The position numbers and the translations under genes are program-made. From NCBI GenBank assembly GCA_003222375.1, contig QHVX01000149.1, positions 7,637 to 13,833 on the forward strand: a stretch of 6,197 bases of DNA, written 5' to 3'. How positions within the stretch are numbered: the first letter of the stretch is position 1; every line of letters starts with the position of its first letter. This DNA comes from Acidobacteriota bacterium. Its GTDB lineage: Bacteria; Acidobacteriota; Thermoanaerobaculia; Gp7-AA8. The notes beneath the pieces are model-generated. The model was not told where the DNA came from. It worked only from the letters and a program-made list of their open reading frames with translations, and did no database searches. Shown one piece after another: positions 1 to 6,131 of this stretch.

Positions 1-788
1 AAAAAGCAAAAGCGGAGCATTGCCCGCGCTGCGGCGCGCCGCTGCAGACGCGGACGGATGGCTCCTGCCAGTATTGCGGCGTCAAAATCGACGACGGGAC
101 GTTCCAGTGGTACGTCGGTTCGATCATTCAAAGGGGAAAAGATGCTCGCGGCCCGCTGCTGACGTCCGACGTTCCGGAAGAGGGCACTGACCTGCCCACG
201 GTCCGTCAGCTGAACCTCGCCAGCGCCGAGGTGGAGTTCGCAGCGTCGCATCCCGGATTCGATCTTCAGAATCTGACGATCTATGTTCGCGACACCGCGC
301 TGAAATTGCAGGACGCCTGGGGCTCGCGCAACTGGGAAAAAGTGAGGCCGTTTGAAACCGAGACGCTCTTCCAAACCCATCGCTACTGGATCGACGCCTA
401 CCTCAAGCAGGGCCTGCGTAATATCGTTGCGGATTATCATGTCGGACCGATCGAGCCCGTGAAGATCGACTCCGACGCGTTCTACGACGGCATCACGTTC
501 CGTGTGCACGCACGCGGCCGCGATTACACCGTTGCCGGAGTGAACGGGGGAGAAAAAGTCGTCGCTGGCTCGAAGGAGAACGTGCGTTCATGGAGTGAAT
601 ATTGGACTTTCATTCGAACGCGCGGCACGCAATCGGATCCGTCGAAGGTCGTTTCGTGTCCGAACTGCGGCGCGTCGGTCGAAGTCGGCGCCACCGGCGT
701 GTGCCGCCACTGCGGTGGAAAACTCGTCGGCGGCGACTTCGGCTGGGTCTTGTCACGCATCGAACAGGATGAGGCATACACCGGATAG
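1..788 (+). CDS. Tim44-like domain protein with two zinc ribbons (5' end missing)
   Basis: The reading frame is open from base 3 to the TAG at 786-788, giving 261 visible residues. The GTG at 231 is an internal valine codon, because a zinc ribbon is encoded upstream of it in the same frame. Seen, numbered from the codon at base 3: ribbon 1 with CPRC (7-10) and CQYC (22-25); a Tim44-like domain about 90-206 (start LTIYVRDTAL, end SEYWTFIRTRG); ribbon 2 with CPNC (219-222) and CRHC (234-237); then a GDFGWVLSRI tail. Tim44-like domains in bacteria are lipid- or membrane-associated modules of the Tim44/MRPL45 fold; the ribbons probably bind structural zinc. No membrane helix is visible in this part, but one could lie in the missing N-terminus. 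The SPFH gene begins 9 bases downstream, so a joint membrane role is likely. The exact function is unknown. Confidence 0.85.
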   Translation, partial: KAKAEHCPRCGAPLQTRTDGSCQYCGVKIDDGTFQWYVGSIIQRGKDARGPLLTSDVPEEGTDLPTVRQLNLASAEVEFAASHPGFDLQNLTIYVRDTALKLQDAWGSRNWEKVRPFETETLFQTHRYWIDAYLKQGLRNIVADYHVGPIEPVKIDSDAFYDGITFRVHARGRDYTVAGVNGGEKVVAGSKENVRSWSEYWTFIRTRGTQSDPSKVVSCPNCGASVEVGATGVCRHCGGKLVGGDFGWVLSRIEQDEAYTG

Positions 789-792
789 GAGG
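786..792 (+). promoter_or_regulatory. Shine-Dalgarno site overlapping a stop codon
   Basis: TAGGAGG: the TAG is the stop of the Tim44-like gene and its last G begins the GGAGG. Five bases (793-797) separate it from the ATG at 798. This fixes the start of the SPFH gene and suggests that terminating ribosomes re-initiate there. Confidence 0.8.
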
Positions 793-797
793 ACGTC

Positions 798-1901
798 ATG
801 GGCTTCTTCGACAATCTGAAAAATCAGGCCGCGTCGCAGTGGATCGAGATCATCGAATGGCTCGACAGCACCAACGACACGATGGTCTATCGCTTTCCTG
901 TCTACAACCAGGAAATCAAAATGGGCGCGCAGCTTGTGGTCCGTGAAAATCAAGCGGCCGTGTTCGTCAACGAAGGGAAGGCGGCCGATGTCTTCCAGCC
1001 CGGCCGCTATGAGCTGTCGACGAAGAACATCCCGATCCTCACCGATCTGCGCGGCTGGAAATACGGTTTCAATTCGCCGTTCAAGGCGGAGGTCTACTTC
1101 TTCAATACGCGGCTGTTTCCCGATCTGAAATGGGGGACGACGAATCCGGTCATGATGCGCGACGCTGAATTCGGAATGATCCGGCTCCGCGCATTCGGCA
1201 CATACGCCACGCGGATTTCGGATCCCAGGAAATTTTTCTCGACCATCGTCGGCACTCACGGCCTGACCTCGACGCAGGACATTCTCGGCCAGTTGCGCTC
1301 GACGATCGTGTCGCGTCTCTCCGACGCAGTGGCGGAATCGAAAATCGCGGCACTCGATCTTGCGTCGAAGTATGACGAGCTCGGCTCACTGTCAAGCGGA
1401 AAGCTGTCCGAAGACTTCGGATCTTACGGCCTCGAGCTCTCGCGCTTTTACATCGAGAACATGTCGCTGCCCGCCGAAGTCGAAGCGGCGATCGATCAGC
1501 GCAGCAAGCTCGGAGTCCTCGGCGATCGCCTCCAGCAGTACACGCAGTTGCAGACCGCGGAAGCGATTCCGATCGCGGCCGCGAATCCGGGCGGGCTGGC
1601 GGGCGCGGGTGCAGGCCTCGGCGCAGGCATCGCGATCGGCTCCGCGATGGGGCAGGCACTCGGCGGCGGCGCCGTACCGCCACCGCCGATTGCCGCGACG
1701 GGCGCACGCTGGTCGGTTGTCATCGACGGAAAAACGTACGGTCCGTATACCGACGACGCGCTTCGCGCGATGGTCGCCAGCGGTCAGGTTTCGCCCTCAG
1801 CCCAAGTGTGGAGGCCGGGCGCGGCGGGCTGGGCACCGCTGACTGCGTTTCCGGAGTTAGGCGCAACGCCGCCGCCGATGCCGCCGCCGGCCAAGATTTG
1901 A
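798..1901 (+). CDS. SPFH/band-7 domain protein with C-terminal GYF_2 domain (YdjI / virion-core-protein-like)
   Basis: 367 residues, started at the ATG 5 bases after GGAGG. Residues ~1-25 form an amphipathic start (MGFFDNLKNQ...) without a true membrane helix. Residues ~25-235 match the SPFH subfamily typified by B. subtilis YdjI: LVVRENQAAVFVNEGKAADV (46-65), QPGRYELST (67-75), then the long band-7 body to the helix ending AIDQRSKLG. A Gly/Ala-rich linker (264-293) and PPPP lead to a GYF_2 (DUF4339) domain at 304-353, with GKTYGPYTDDALRAMV and a conserved W near PGAAGW, followed by a Pro-rich tail. SPFH proteins oligomerise on the inner membrane and organise local patches. YdjI-type members act with zinc-ribbon membrane proteins and PspA in envelope stress; GYF_2 probably binds protein partners. 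The Tim44/zinc-ribbon gene directly upstream fits that context. The family call is firm; the role here is inferred. Confidence 0.9.
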   Translation: MGFFDNLKNQAASQWIEIIEWLDSTNDTMVYRFPVYNQEIKMGAQLVVRENQAAVFVNEGKAADVFQPGRYELSTKNIPILTDLRGWKYGFNSPFKAEVYFFNTRLFPDLKWGTTNPVMMRDAEFGMIRLRAFGTYATRISDPRKFFSTIVGTHGLTSTQDILGQLRSTIVSRLSDAVAESKIAALDLASKYDELGSLSSGKLSEDFGSYGLELSRFYIENMSLPAEVEAAIDQRSKLGVLGDRLQQYTQLQTAEAIPIAAANPGGLAGAGAGLGAGIAIGSAMGQALGGGAVPPPPIAATGARWSVVIDGKTYGPYTDDALRAMVASGQVSPSAQVWRPGAAGWAPLTAFPELGATPPPMPPPAKI

Positions 1902-3118
1902 TGCTTCAGGCCCGGCATCGTTGCCTGTACGCCGCATTCGATCGATTCCCTTCGCGGAAGGGAGCGGCGATCCATATCGACCGCTTCGCTCGCGTTCTGT
2001 TCGATTTCTTCGGCGGCGGATTGCTCTACGTCCTGGGCAGCGACGATCTTCCGGCGCAGCAGTTCGACGACAACGTCGAGATCGTGCGCCTCAGCGCCTC
2101 GATCGACAACTTCCTCGAACGCACGATCGCTTTCGGAGAACGTCTCGAGCTGCTGCTCGATGAGACACAAGACTCCCTGCGCCTCGTTCACTTTCGCGAT
2201 CCGTGGAGCGGCGTTCCGATCGTATCGCGGCCGCATGACTACGCGGTCGTCTACGAGGTGAATGCGCTTCCGTCGATCGAGCTGCCGTACACCTACCCGT
2301 CAGCGGCTCCTTCGACGCTTGCGAAAATCGAAAAGCTCGAGCAGATCGCGCTCGATCGCGCCGACGCGATCGTAACGCCGTCGGCGACAATATGTAACCG
2401 ATTGGTTACGCGTGGCGTCAGTCCGGCGAAGATCACCGTCATCCAGAACGGCGCCGATCTTCCCGATCGTGTCGAACGACCAAACGACGCGCCGCGCGAC
2501 TATCTCCTCTACTTCGGCGCGCTGCAGGAGTGGCAGGGCATTGAGACGCTTCTTCGCGCATTCGCGCGCGTGCGCGACCTCGATCTTCATCTCGTCATCT
2601 GCTCGTCGCACGATCTGCGTTACGCGAAGGGATACGTCCGCATGGCCGAGCGATTGGAAATCGCGGATCGAATCCTCTGGAAGGCGTCGCTGACAGCAGA
2701 CGAGCTGCAACCGTGGCTGCAGCATGCGATCGCTTCGGTCGCGCCGCTGAGCGACTGTGCACGCAACGTCGTGCAGGGATGTTCTCCGCTGAAGATCGTC
2801 GAGTCGATGGCGGCCGGCGTCGCGGTCATCGCTTCCGACCTGCCCGCCGTGCGCGAGCTGGTCACCGATCGTTGCGAAGGCCTGCTGGTCGCGCCCGACC
2901 GGCCCGCCGAGCTCGCGCGCGCGATTCGCATCCTCTTCGAATATCCCGATCTCCGCCGCGATCTCGGCTCGCGCGGCCGGGACCGCGTGCGGCAGTCCCT
3001 GACCTGGCCACATGCGACCAAACGCTTGATCGATGTCTACGGCGTCATCCTGAGCGAAGCGAAGGATCTCGCCGGTGAGATGCTTCGCTACGCTCAGCAT
3101 GACGATTCGCGGAGGTGA
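1901..3118 (+). CDS. Glycosyltransferase, GT4-like (GT-B fold), with repeat-derived C-terminus
   Basis: 405 residues from the ATG at 1901, whose A is also the last base of the SPFH stop (TGATG). An in-frame GTG at 1808 would add 31 low-complexity residues overlapping the GYF domain and was rejected. No Shine-Dalgarno precedes 1901, so initiation probably depends on coupling. N-terminal donor-independent half: LYAAFDRFPSRKGAAIHI (9-26), the usual glycine-containing acceptor-side loop. C-terminal half: VIQNGADLP (180-188), YFGALQEWQGIETLLRAF (204-221), CSPLKIVESMAAGVAVIASD (294-313). The second acidic residue of the EX7E motif is E301, but the first position is G293; CSPLK-type GT4 enzymes often have this form. 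It would transfer a sugar from an activated nucleotide donor to an unknown acceptor at the cytoplasmic membrane face. Residues 382-401 are encoded by the 3043-3104 inverted repeat, so the natural end is probably near ATKRLIDVYG. Confidence 0.88.
   Translation: MLQARHRCLYAAFDRFPSRKGAAIHIDRFARVLFDFFGGGLLYVLGSDDLPAQQFDDNVEIVRLSASIDNFLERTIAFGERLELLLDETQDSLRLVHFRDPWSGVPIVSRPHDYAVVYEVNALPSIELPYTYPSAAPSTLAKIEKLEQIALDRADAIVTPSATICNRLVTRGVSPAKITVIQNGADLPDRVERPNDAPRDYLLYFGALQEWQGIETLLRAFARVRDLDLHLVICSSHDLRYAKGYVRMAERLEIADRILWKASLTADELQPWLQHAIASVAPLSDCARNVVQGCSPLKIVESMAAGVAVIASDLPAVRELVTDRCEGLLVAPDRPAELARAIRILFEYPDLRRDLGSRGRDRVRQSLTWPHATKRLIDVYGVILSEAKDLAGEMLRYAQHDDSRR
3043..3104. repeat. Nested inverted repeat of the dispersed 'ILSEAKDL/RYAQHD' type
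   Basis: Two 28-base arms (3043-3070 and 3077-3104) are reverse complements at 25 of 28 positions, with a 6-base loop GCCGGT. Within each arm lies a 21-base imperfect palindrome (3047-3067 and 3080-3100) with outer stems ATCCT/AGGAT on the left and ATGCT/AGCAT on the right. The three differences between arms fall at positions 3, 11 and 19 of the 21-mer: 3 and 19 are the two partners of one base pair (C-G against G-C) and 11 is the centre. The unit has no stop in the frame used here. From general knowledge, near-identical units recur many times in genomes of Acidobacteriota and other phyla and encode the familiar LSEAKDL and YAQHD strings. It lacks a T-run, so it is not a standard terminator. 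It probably forms a hairpin or cruciform. Confidence 0.88.
3111..3116 (+). promoter_or_regulatory. Shine-Dalgarno site inside the end of the glycosyltransferase gene
   Basis: GGAGGT lies seven bases after the inverted repeat; its final T opens the TGA stop of the glycosyltransferase (3116-3118). With the GGAGG core ending at 3115 it is 7 bases from the ATG at 3123, which decides that start over the in-frame ATG at 3075 that lies inside the repeat. Confidence 0.8.
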
Positions 3119-3122
3119 CTCG

Positions 3123-3962
3123 ATGAAGACAATGACGCCGCTGAGCCCGGAACAACAGCGCCTCGCGCAGTCGATGCTGATCAACGTGAACCGTCCGATC
3201 GATGACGTGCTCGCGCTGCTGCGCGGACTCTCGGCGCTCGATCAGGAATTGACTGCCCGCCGAAAAAACGCGAGCAAGATCCTGGGCGTCTCCATCGTCA
3301 TTGTCTTCATCGGGCTGATTCTTGCCAGGAAGTCTTTCGGCGGCGCTCACTTTGCCCATTACATCGTCGTAGCCTTGACCGTGGCGGCTGTCATTGCTGC
3401 GATCGCCAGCGCCGTGATGTACAAGCGGCTCAAAAAGGCGGACCTCACCGATGATTTGACCAACAGCGCGATCCCTTTCCTCACCTTACTGCGCGAAGAC
3501 ATGAATTCCGGCGGCACAATCCACGTCAAAATCGATCTCCGCTCGGCGGCCATCAACGAGAAGAAGGTGAAGGAGAACAGACCGAAAGATCCTCGCTTCA
3601 CCAAAATCATCGAAAGCTTCTTCGTCAATCCGTGGTTCAGCGGCAATGTTGTTCTCGCCGACGGAACGCGCCTCGATTGGGAAGTCATCGACAAACTGCT
3701 GCAGCGCGTGCGAACGAAGCGAAATCCTCGCGGAAAGTACAAGACAAAGACGAAAGAGAAATGGCACGTCGTCGGCGGCGTCACGGTCGCATTTCCGACG
3801 AAGCAATACGCCGTTGCCGACGCGTCGGCCGACGAGAAACGCCACACCATCAAGCTGAAACGCAAAGTCAAAACGGACAGCAAAGGCTCATCGGCCTTCG
3901 ACGTTCTGGTGGACATGATTGCCGAGGCGTACGGGGGCGTGGCGGTGGCGAGGAGGTCGTGA
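3123..3962 (+). CDS. Uncharacterised two-helix membrane protein with basic C-terminal domain
   Basis: 279 residues. I do not recognise the family. The start at 3123 has a good Shine-Dalgarno; an earlier in-frame ATG at 3075 would add 16 residues read from the inverted repeat and is rejected. Seen: a soluble helical N-terminus (1-50, with EQQRLAQSML and DDVLALLRGLSALDQEL), two hydrophobic helices at ~53-68 (ILGVSIVIVFIGLILA) and ~80-100 (YIVVALTVAAVIAAIASAVMY) joined by a short loop with FGGAHFAH, then ~175 soluble residues. That last part looks alpha/beta: GGTIHVKIDLRSA (130-142), SGNVVLADGTRLDWEVIDKLL (173-193), a very basic stretch (195-213) and WHVVGGVTVAF (214-224). Positive residues flank the hairpin on both outer sides (RRK 46-48, KRLKK 101-105), so both ends are predicted to be cytoplasmic. 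It is co-expressed with the SPFH and glycosyltransferase genes, suggesting an envelope role by context only. Confidence 0.85.
   Translation: MKTMTPLSPEQQRLAQSMLINVNRPIDDVLALLRGLSALDQELTARRKNASKILGVSIVIVFIGLILARKSFGGAHFAHYIVVALTVAAVIAAIASAVMYKRLKKADLTDDLTNSAIPFLTLLREDMNSGGTIHVKIDLRSAAINEKKVKENRPKDPRFTKIIESFFVNPWFSGNVVLADGTRLDWEVIDKLLQRVRTKRNPRGKYKTKTKEKWHVVGGVTVAFPTKQYAVADASADEKRHTIKLKRKVKTDSKGSSAFDVLVDMIAEAYGGVAVARRS
3952..3957 (+). promoter_or_regulatory. Shine-Dalgarno site before the small Cys-rich gene
   Basis: GGAGGT inside the last codons of the two-helix membrane protein gene, four to five bases from the ATG at 3962. Together with the TGATG overlap it fixes the start of the next gene. 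Confidence 0.75.
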
Positions 3963-4348
3963 TGGAAACCTGCAAAGCGAAACGCGGCTTCTTCAGCCTC
4001 CGCGATTGCGGCGAGCCGGTGGCGAAGAAGTGCGCCCTCTGTTCACGTCCGATGTGCACACATCATCTCTCGCCGGCGAGCGGATACACGCGCTGTCTCG
4101 ACTGCGATGCGCGACAGGCGGAACAGAAAGTGGCTGGAGGTACTGCGAACGTCAATGATCCGAGCTGGCCTTATCGATATCGATCGAGCTATTGGCGAAC
4201 GCGTGGCTATTCGCCGATCTACGGCGGCTATTACTACGATCCGTACTACAACGATTACGACTTTCGATCCTTTGATTCCGACATGGCGAGACGCGGCCCC
4301 AGCACGGCTTCTGATAGCGGCGACACGACCGGATTCGGAGACAGTTGA
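3962..4348 (+). CDS. Small zinc-finger-like protein with tyrosine-rich tail
   Basis: 128 residues from the ATG at 3962, which shares its A with the preceding TGA. The frame is open further upstream but only as a shadow of the previous gene. Seen: C4, C16, C24, C27, C32, H34, H35, C45 and C48, including KKCALCSRPMCTHHL and TRCLDC. That is enough for two zinc sites in a B-box/RING-like cross-brace, although I cannot name the family. After residue 65 it changes to a Tyr/Arg/Gly/Asp-rich segment: 11 Tyr in residues 71-99 (for example YGGYYYDPYYNDYDF), then a Ser/Asp/Gly tail. There is no signal peptide or membrane helix, so it is probably cytoplasmic. The folded zinc part plus a sticky, likely disordered aromatic tail suggests a protein-interaction or scaffolding role; this is inference. 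Confidence 0.82.
   Translation: METCKAKRGFFSLRDCGEPVAKKCALCSRPMCTHHLSPASGYTRCLDCDARQAEQKVAGGTANVNDPSWPYRYRSSYWRTRGYSPIYGGYYYDPYYNDYDFRSFDSDMARRGPSTASDSGDTTGFGDS
4337..4340 (+). promoter_or_regulatory. Shine-Dalgarno site for the second glycosyltransferase
   Basis: GGAG ends 7 bases before the ATG at 4348. This favours the ATG, in the TGATG overlap, over the adjacent in-frame TTG at 4345. Confidence 0.6.
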
Positions 4349-5481
4349 TGACGCTGCGACCGTTGTGGATCACCGAAAACTATCCGCCCGATCGCGGCGG
4401 TATGGCGCAGTCATGCGATCGAATCGTCCACGCTCTGCGCTCGCGCGGAGTCACGGTCGACGTCGCGCACGTCAGCCGCCGTTATGCGGAATGGCGCGTC
4501 GAGACGAAAAGCGGCGGGCGTCAAATCGAGTGTCCGTCGGACGATGATGTCTCGCACACACTGAATCGCTTGTGGAATGTTTTGTCGCGGCAGCGAAACG
4601 GCATGACGCCTACCCACGTCGTCGCGTTCGGTGGAACGCTGCCGATCCTCGCCGGACCGGCCTACGCGGCGTGGCTCAAGTGCCCGCTGGTGACTCTGAT
4701 TCGAGGTAACGACTTCGACGCGGCAATCTTTTCGCCAAAGCGATCCGACATCCTTCGGCAGGCCATCCAATCGTCCGCGGCGGTTTGCACTGTGACACGC
4801 GACCACGCCGCGCGCATCGCTGCACTCATCCCCGGCGTTAGGCCGGAGTGGATCCCGAACGGCGTCGACTCCCGAACGTGGCGTTTGTTGCCGCACGATC
4901 GCGAAGCGGGAGAGCGCTGGCGAGCATCGAACGTTCAGAGGGGACGGCGCGTTCTGGGCATCTTCGGACAGTTAAAGCAGAAAAAAGGCGTGCAGTTCTT
5001 TCTCGAGATTCTGCATCGCTCCGGATGCGCGGATCGATTGCATTTGCTGCTGGTCGGCGACGTCGAAGAAGAGTTGCTGGCCTGGCTCGTCGCGCACAAC
5101 GAGCAAATCTCCGCGACGCATCTTCCATTTCGCGATCGTCTCGATCTCCTCCCGCTCTTTGCGGCATGCGATGCCGTCGTCGTTCCGTCCTTCTACGACG
5201 GTCTCCCCAACGTCGTTCTGGAAGCGACCGCCCTTGGCGTGCCGCTCGTGGCGTCAAACGCGGGCGGCATGGCAGATCTGCTCGTCGATGGAGTCAACGC
5301 CATCGTCTTCGAAGCGGGCGACGAGCACGATTGCCGTCGCGCGATCGCGAATGTCGCGACTTGCGATGCCGATGTCCTTCGCCGCCTCGGTGAAAAAGGA
5401 CAGGCGGACGTCCTGGAACACTTCACAGCCGAGCGTGAAGCGGAGCGTTACATCAACTTGCTCAATGGAGAGTCCTCATGA
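4348..5481 (+). CDS. Glycosyltransferase family 4 (GT-B fold)
   Basis: 377 residues from the ATG at 4348, overlapping the previous stop by one base. N-terminal half: LWITENYPPDRGGMAQSCDRI (6-26), the typical GT4 opening with the GG loop; VVAFGGTLPILAGPAYAAWL (91-110); VTLIRGNDFD (115-124). C-terminal half: WIPNGVD (168-174); LGIFGQLKQKKGVQFFLEIL (203-222), with the K-K donor-binding region; LLLVGD (233-238); PSFYDGLPNVVLEATALGVP (280-299); VASNAGGMADLL (301-312). The D/E-X7-E motif is intact as D284 and E292. It is a retaining glycosyltransferase using a nucleotide-activated sugar at the cytoplasmic side of the membrane; donor and acceptor cannot be told. It is distinct in sequence from the other GT4 gene at 1901-3118, so the pair is not a recent duplication and the two likely add different sugars to one glycan. 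Confidence 0.92.
   Translation: MTLRPLWITENYPPDRGGMAQSCDRIVHALRSRGVTVDVAHVSRRYAEWRVETKSGGRQIECPSDDDVSHTLNRLWNVLSRQRNGMTPTHVVAFGGTLPILAGPAYAAWLKCPLVTLIRGNDFDAAIFSPKRSDILRQAIQSSAAVCTVTRDHAARIAALIPGVRPEWIPNGVDSRTWRLLPHDREAGERWRASNVQRGRRVLGIFGQLKQKKGVQFFLEILHRSGCADRLHLLLVGDVEEELLAWLVAHNEQISATHLPFRDRLDLLPLFAACDAVVVPSFYDGLPNVVLEATALGVPLVASNAGGMADLLVDGVNAIVFEAGDEHDCRRAIANVATCDADVLRRLGEKGQADVLEHFTAEREAERYINLLNGESS
5467..5472 (+). promoter_or_regulatory. Shine-Dalgarno site for the lipoprotein gene
   Basis: GGAGAG, 5 bases before the ATG at 5478, within the last codons of the glycosyltransferase; the genes overlap by ATGA. Confidence 0.7.
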
Positions 5482-6128
5482 AGAAATCGATCTTCATCGC
5501 CCTCGTGCTCACACTCGCCTGCTACCGCGACAAGCGGCCGATGCAGTCGTCGAGCGCTGCACCGCCGCCCGCGCGAAGTTCCGCTGCGGCGGGTGCTCCT
5601 TCGATCACTCTGACGTCCACGGATGGCAAGCCCGTCGTCGAGATCACGCCGTCAGGGAGCGACGTCATCGTGTCGTTCAATGACAACGGCTCACAGCAGT
5701 CGCTCCGCGGTCACGTCCGCGAGAATGGAAAACGCAAGTACGCCGGCAGCGACGGCAAAGTCGTCGTCGAGGTCAAGCCGTCCGAGGAGGGATTCAAAGT
5801 TCGCACGGCTGACGGCAAGCTGCTCTGGAAGATCAAGAAGAGCGAAGACAAGGTCAAGATCAGCGACAACGAAGAGAATCGGAATCCGTACGAGCTGAAG
5901 AACAAAGAGGGCAAGATCAAGGTCTACGCTCCCGCCGATCGTCTCCTCGGCGAAGTGAAGTATTACGGCGACAAGCAGCGCGTCGAAGTGAAAGACGCTG
6001 CCGGGCATGAGCTCTTCCGCGCGAACGCTCTGCAAGTACAGCCATCGTTCGGCGTGGCGCTGCTCGATCGGATTCCGGCGCGCGAGCGCGCCATCATCAT
6101 GGCCGAGCTGGCCGCTCCACTGCACTGA
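5478..6128 (+). CDS. Putative lipoprotein with ~20-residue beta repeats
   Basis: 216 residues. The N-terminus is a short signal: KK at 2-3, a hydrophobic core 5-14, and LTLAC with C15. This satisfies the general lipobox rule but has T at -3 and L at -2 rather than the usual L and A/S, so lipidation is likely, not certain. Residues 23-41 are a Ser/Ala/Pro linker. From 43 to about 185 the chain is made of short repeating units of roughly 20 residues, often with DGK at the turn: units begin near 43, 63, 86, 106, 126, 147 and 167 (for example TSTDGKPVVEI, GSDGKVVVEV, TADGKLLWKI, APADRLLGEV). The pattern suggests a repetitive beta sheet. The end (186-216) is a non-repeat segment with LLDRIPARERAIIMAELAA, a probable helix. 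No family is recognised. As an exported protein in a glycosyltransferase operon it may bind or present the product, by inference. Confidence 0.82.
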   Translation: MKKSIFIALVLTLACYRDKRPMQSSSAAPPPARSSAAAGAPSITLTSTDGKPVVEITPSGSDVIVSFNDNGSQQSLRGHVRENGKRKYAGSDGKVVVEVKPSEEGFKVRTADGKLLWKIKKSEDKVKISDNEENRNPYELKNKEGKIKVYAPADRLLGEVKYYGDKQRVEVKDAAGHELFRANALQVQPSFGVALLDRIPARERAIIMAELAAPLH

Positions 6129-6131
6129 TCG

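Noticed and set aside
231..788. Tim44-like gene starting at GTG 231
   Set aside because: The same frame is open to the window edge and encodes a zinc ribbon homologous to the C-terminal one, so the real start is upstream of the window.
753..1259. Minus-strand open frame opposite the SPFH gene start
   Set aside because: It crosses the junction of two well-supported genes and has no recognisable motifs or ribosome site that I could see.
1808..1900. Upstream GTG start for the first glycosyltransferase
   Set aside because: It would overlap the GYF domain coding region by 94 bases and add residues unlike the GT4 N-terminus; the ATG at 1901 sits exactly in a TGATG overlap.
2394..2409. GTAACC-GATT-GGTTAC inverted repeat as an operator
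   Set aside because: It lies in the middle of a glycosyltransferase gene with no nearby start; six-base arms are expected now and then by chance.
3043..3104. Inverted repeat as a rho-independent terminator
   Set aside because: It is followed by GATTCGCGGAGG, not a T-run, and the next gene starts within 20 bases.
3075..3122. Earlier ATG for the two-helix membrane protein
   Set aside because: The extra 16 residues come from the inverted repeat and the GGAGG site is placed for the ATG at 3123.
2300..3184. Long minus-strand open frame (294 codons) opposite the first glycosyltransferase
   Set aside because: It is a shadow of a strongly supported GT4 gene in GC-rich DNA, has an Arg-rich composition without domain signals, and reads through the inverted repeat.
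4173..4184. Perfect 12-base palindrome ATCGATATCGAT
   Set aside because: It is inside coding sequence for the small zinc-finger-like protein and fits the general abundance of ATCGAT/CGATCG words; no sign of a regulatory role.
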